Source of the DNA: Microbacterium sp. LWH7-1.2
GTDB lineage: Bacteria; Actinomycetota; Actinomycetes; Actinomycetales; Microbacteriaceae
Length of the DNA: 64,000 nt
Direction: 5' to 3'
Assembly (NCBI RefSeq): GCF_038397755.1
Contig: NZ_CP151637.1
Coordinates: forward strand, 372,001 to 436,000
Part shown: one piece after another, positions 62,461 through 64,000 of the stretch
How the letters are laid out: every line of letters starts with the position of its first letter
Numbering within the stretch: position 1 is the first letter of the stretch
Program-made: the position numbers and the translations under genes
Notes under the pieces: model-generated
The model's input: the letters and a program-made list of their open reading frames with translations, nothing else
Databases searched by the model: none
What the model was told of the DNA's origin: nothing

Positions 62461-62479
62461 TTTGGTAAGCCTAACCTAT
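62461..62479. promoter_or_regulatory. DtxR/IdeR-type iron box
   Basis: TTTGGTAAGCCTAACCTAT matches the DtxR consensus TTAGGTTAGGCTAACCTAA at 15 of 19 positions and is partly palindromic. It lies 53 bp ahead of the iron ABC binding protein start, so iron-dependent repression of that operon is likely. Confidence 0.85.
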
Positions 62480-62531
62480 GTGTCTATTGTGGTGTCGATC
62501 CTCGCCCGCTCACCGACCACAAGGACTCCAC

Positions 62532-63584
62532 ATGCACGTTCCCCCACCCCGCCCGATCACGATCGCGCTTGCGGCAGCTGCGGTACTCGTCCTCGGCGGC
62601 TGCGGGGCATCCGAACCAGTCGAGACGGTGCAGTCGGCGGATGGGGGAGAGGGGCGCACGGAGTACCCGCTCGCGGTCGAGAACTGCGGGCGTACCATCA
62701 CGTTCGAGAGCGCGCCCGAACGCGTGGCGTCGCTCGACCAGAACTCGACGGAGATCCTGCTGTCACTCGGCCTTGCGGATCGCATCGTCGGGACGGCCTC
62801 GTGGACCGACCCGATCCTCGACTCGCTGGCCGACGCGAACGCGCACGTGCCGCGGCTCGCCGACAACGCGCCGACGTACGAGGTCCTGCTCGGTGCGGAC
62901 CCTGACTTCGTGACGGCCTCATTCGGCCGGCACTACGTGCAGCAGGGCGGCGTGGTCACGCGTGACCGGCTGGCGGAAACGGGGATCGGGTCATACCTTT
63001 CCCCCACCGACTGCGACCACGGCGAGAGCATCAACGGCGGGGGAACCCGTAGCCGGGCCCTGACCGTGGATGTTCTCTACCAGGAGATCCGAGAACTCGC
63101 CGAGATCTTCGACGTCGCCGAGCGCGGCGACGAGCTCGTCGCCGAGCTCCAGGCGCGTGCGGCCGCCGCCACGGCGGATGTGGACTTCGGCGGAACGCGC
63201 GTCGTGTTCTGGTTCGCGGATACGACGACCCCGTATGTCGCCGGCGGACTCGGGTCAGCGTCGCTTCTGGCGACCACGACCGGCATGGAGAATGCGTTCG
63301 CCGGGGCGGCGGACGATTGGCCCGCGGTCGGTTGGGAGAGCGTGGTCGAGTCGGACCCGGATCTGCTCGTCCTCGGGGATCTGCAGCGCGACCGCTTCCC
63401 GGGTGATCGCCTGAACGACAAGATCGCGTTCCTCACGACCGATCCGCTCACTCGCACGCTGCGAGCCGTCGAGGAAGAGCACTTCATCGCGCTGCACGGA
63501 GCCGAGCTGAACCCCTCGATCCGCTTCGTCGACGGGCTGGAGAAGATCCACGACTGGTGGATCGCCAACCGGGGCGCCCTGTGA
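62532..63584 (+). CDS. Iron-siderophore ABC transporter substrate-binding lipoprotein
   Basis: A 350-residue protein with ATG at 62532. The signal peptide ends in a lipobox VLGGCGA (Cys near 22). The mature protein has the helical-backbone (type III) binding fold: RVASLDQNSTEILLSLGLADRIVGTASW and the central VLLGADPDFVTASF. It catches a ferric siderophore or related metal complex outside the cell. An iron box lies upstream and a FecCD-type permease overlaps its stop. Confidence 0.88.
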   Translation: MHVPPPRPITIALAAAAVLVLGGCGASEPVETVQSADGGEGRTEYPLAVENCGRTITFESAPERVASLDQNSTEILLSLGLADRIVGTASWTDPILDSLADANAHVPRLADNAPTYEVLLGADPDFVTASFGRHYVQQGGVVTRDRLAETGIGSYLSPTDCDHGESINGGGTRSRALTVDVLYQEIRELAEIFDVAERGDELVAELQARAAAATADVDFGGTRVVFWFADTTTPYVAGGLGSASLLATTTGMENAFAGAADDWPAVGWESVVESDPDLLVLGDLQRDRFPGDRLNDKIAFLTTDPLTRTLRAVEEEHFIALHGAELNPSIRFVDGLEKIHDWWIANRGAL

Positions 63585-64000
63585 CCCAGAGTGCCGTCCT
63601 GCCGCGCCCCGGTACGGCGGCCGGGGAGCTGCCTCGAACGTCGCACATCCTCCGAGCCGTCGCGCTCACCAGCGCGGGGCTACTCGCCTTCGCCCTCTCG
63701 ATCGGGGTCGCCGCCACGCTCGGGCCGGCCGACGTCTCGCTGGTGAACGTGCGCGACATTCTCCTCAACCACGCTGGGCTGGCCGACATCCCCGTCAGAG
63801 TCGTCGAGGACGCCATCGTCTGGGAAGAACGCCTGCCCCGAGCCGTGGTCGCCGGGGCGTGCGGCGCGGGGCTCGCCCTGTGCGGGGTCGTGCTGCAGTC
63901 CCTCCTGCGCAATCAGCTCGCGGACCCCTTCGTCCTCGGTGTTTCATCCGGGGCGTCCACCGGGGCTGTCCTCATCGGAGTGCTCGGGCTCGGCGGCGGT
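63581..64000 (+). CDS. FecCD-type ABC transporter permease (3' end outside window)
   Basis: The first 140 residues are visible, starting with GTG at 63581, which overlaps the binding-protein stop (GTGA). After a hydrophilic start comes a helix (about 28-50), then WEERLPRAVVAGACGAGLALCGVVLQSLLRNQLADPFVLGVSSGAS, the FecCD/BtuC permease signature. It imports the siderophore complex together with the lipoprotein and an ATPase expected further downstream. Confidence 0.93.
   Translation, partial: MTQSAVLPRPGTAAGELPRTSHILRAVALTSAGLLAFALSIGVAATLGPADVSLVNVRDILLNHAGLADIPVRVVEDAIVWEERLPRAVVAGACGAGLALCGVVLQSLLRNQLADPFVLGVSSGASTGAVLIGVLGLGGG

Overview
The window reads as a chromosome segment of a high-GC actinobacterium, most likely Microbacterium or a close relative in the Microbacteriaceae. 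Grounds: very GC-rich coding DNA, many GTG starts, an ftsE with a long Ala-rich tail, a WhiB-like protein, an ECF41-type sigma factor, and a tmRNA tag ending in ALAA. No database could be searched, so family names come from motifs I can see.

Layout. (1) 1-7690: right part of a mobile element. It holds the end of a RepA-like AAA ATPase, a cluster of TCTCCCC boxes, several tiny Cys-rich proteins, a lone phage tail tape-measure protein, a WhiB-like protein and a large serine integrase. The integrase gene runs into the 3' end of a tadC gene, so the element appears to sit inside the Tad/Flp pilus operon. (2) 7668-9312: tail of that operon (tadC remnant, four small pilin/TadE/TadG-like proteins), then a LuxR-type response regulator. 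(3) 10.3-16.2 kb: RIO-type kinase, a large secreted subtilase and its divergent HTH regulator. (4) 16.2-27.3 kb: core genes (MFS exporter, prfB, ftsE-ftsX, smpB), a siderophore-interacting protein, and a coupled SRPBCC/FAD oxidoreductase/SDR operon. (5) 27.5-33.6 kb: the tmRNA gene ssrA followed by an accessory stretch with an IS3-family element. The IS interrupts a small gene and has a damaged transposase. (6) 33.8-36.9 kb: a TasA/camelysin-like surface protein and a signal peptidase fused to a TasA-like export signal and Ig-like repeats. (7) 37.2-43.5 kb: alpha-glucoside uptake operon (binding protein, two permeases, GH13 glucosidase) with a divergent ROK regulator. (8) 43.5-54.6 kb: haloperoxidase-like protein, ABC-F protein, small enzymes, and an ECF41 sigma factor cluster. 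Three matching promoters (GTCACA-N16-GGTC) precede an alpha/beta hydrolase and two NAD(P)-binding reductases. (9) 54.6-59.5 kb: housekeeping enzymes (zinc-finger SDR, NUDIX, YaeQ, inositol-phosphatase family) and tRNA-Lys. (10) 59.7-64.0 kb: LysR regulator with an aldehyde dehydrogenase, then an iron-siderophore uptake operon behind a DtxR-type iron box, cut by the window end.

The strongest leads are the ECF41 regulon with a detached regulatory SnoaL domain, the signal peptidase fused to its probable own substrate, and the tape-measure-carrying integrative element, which could be a phage satellite.
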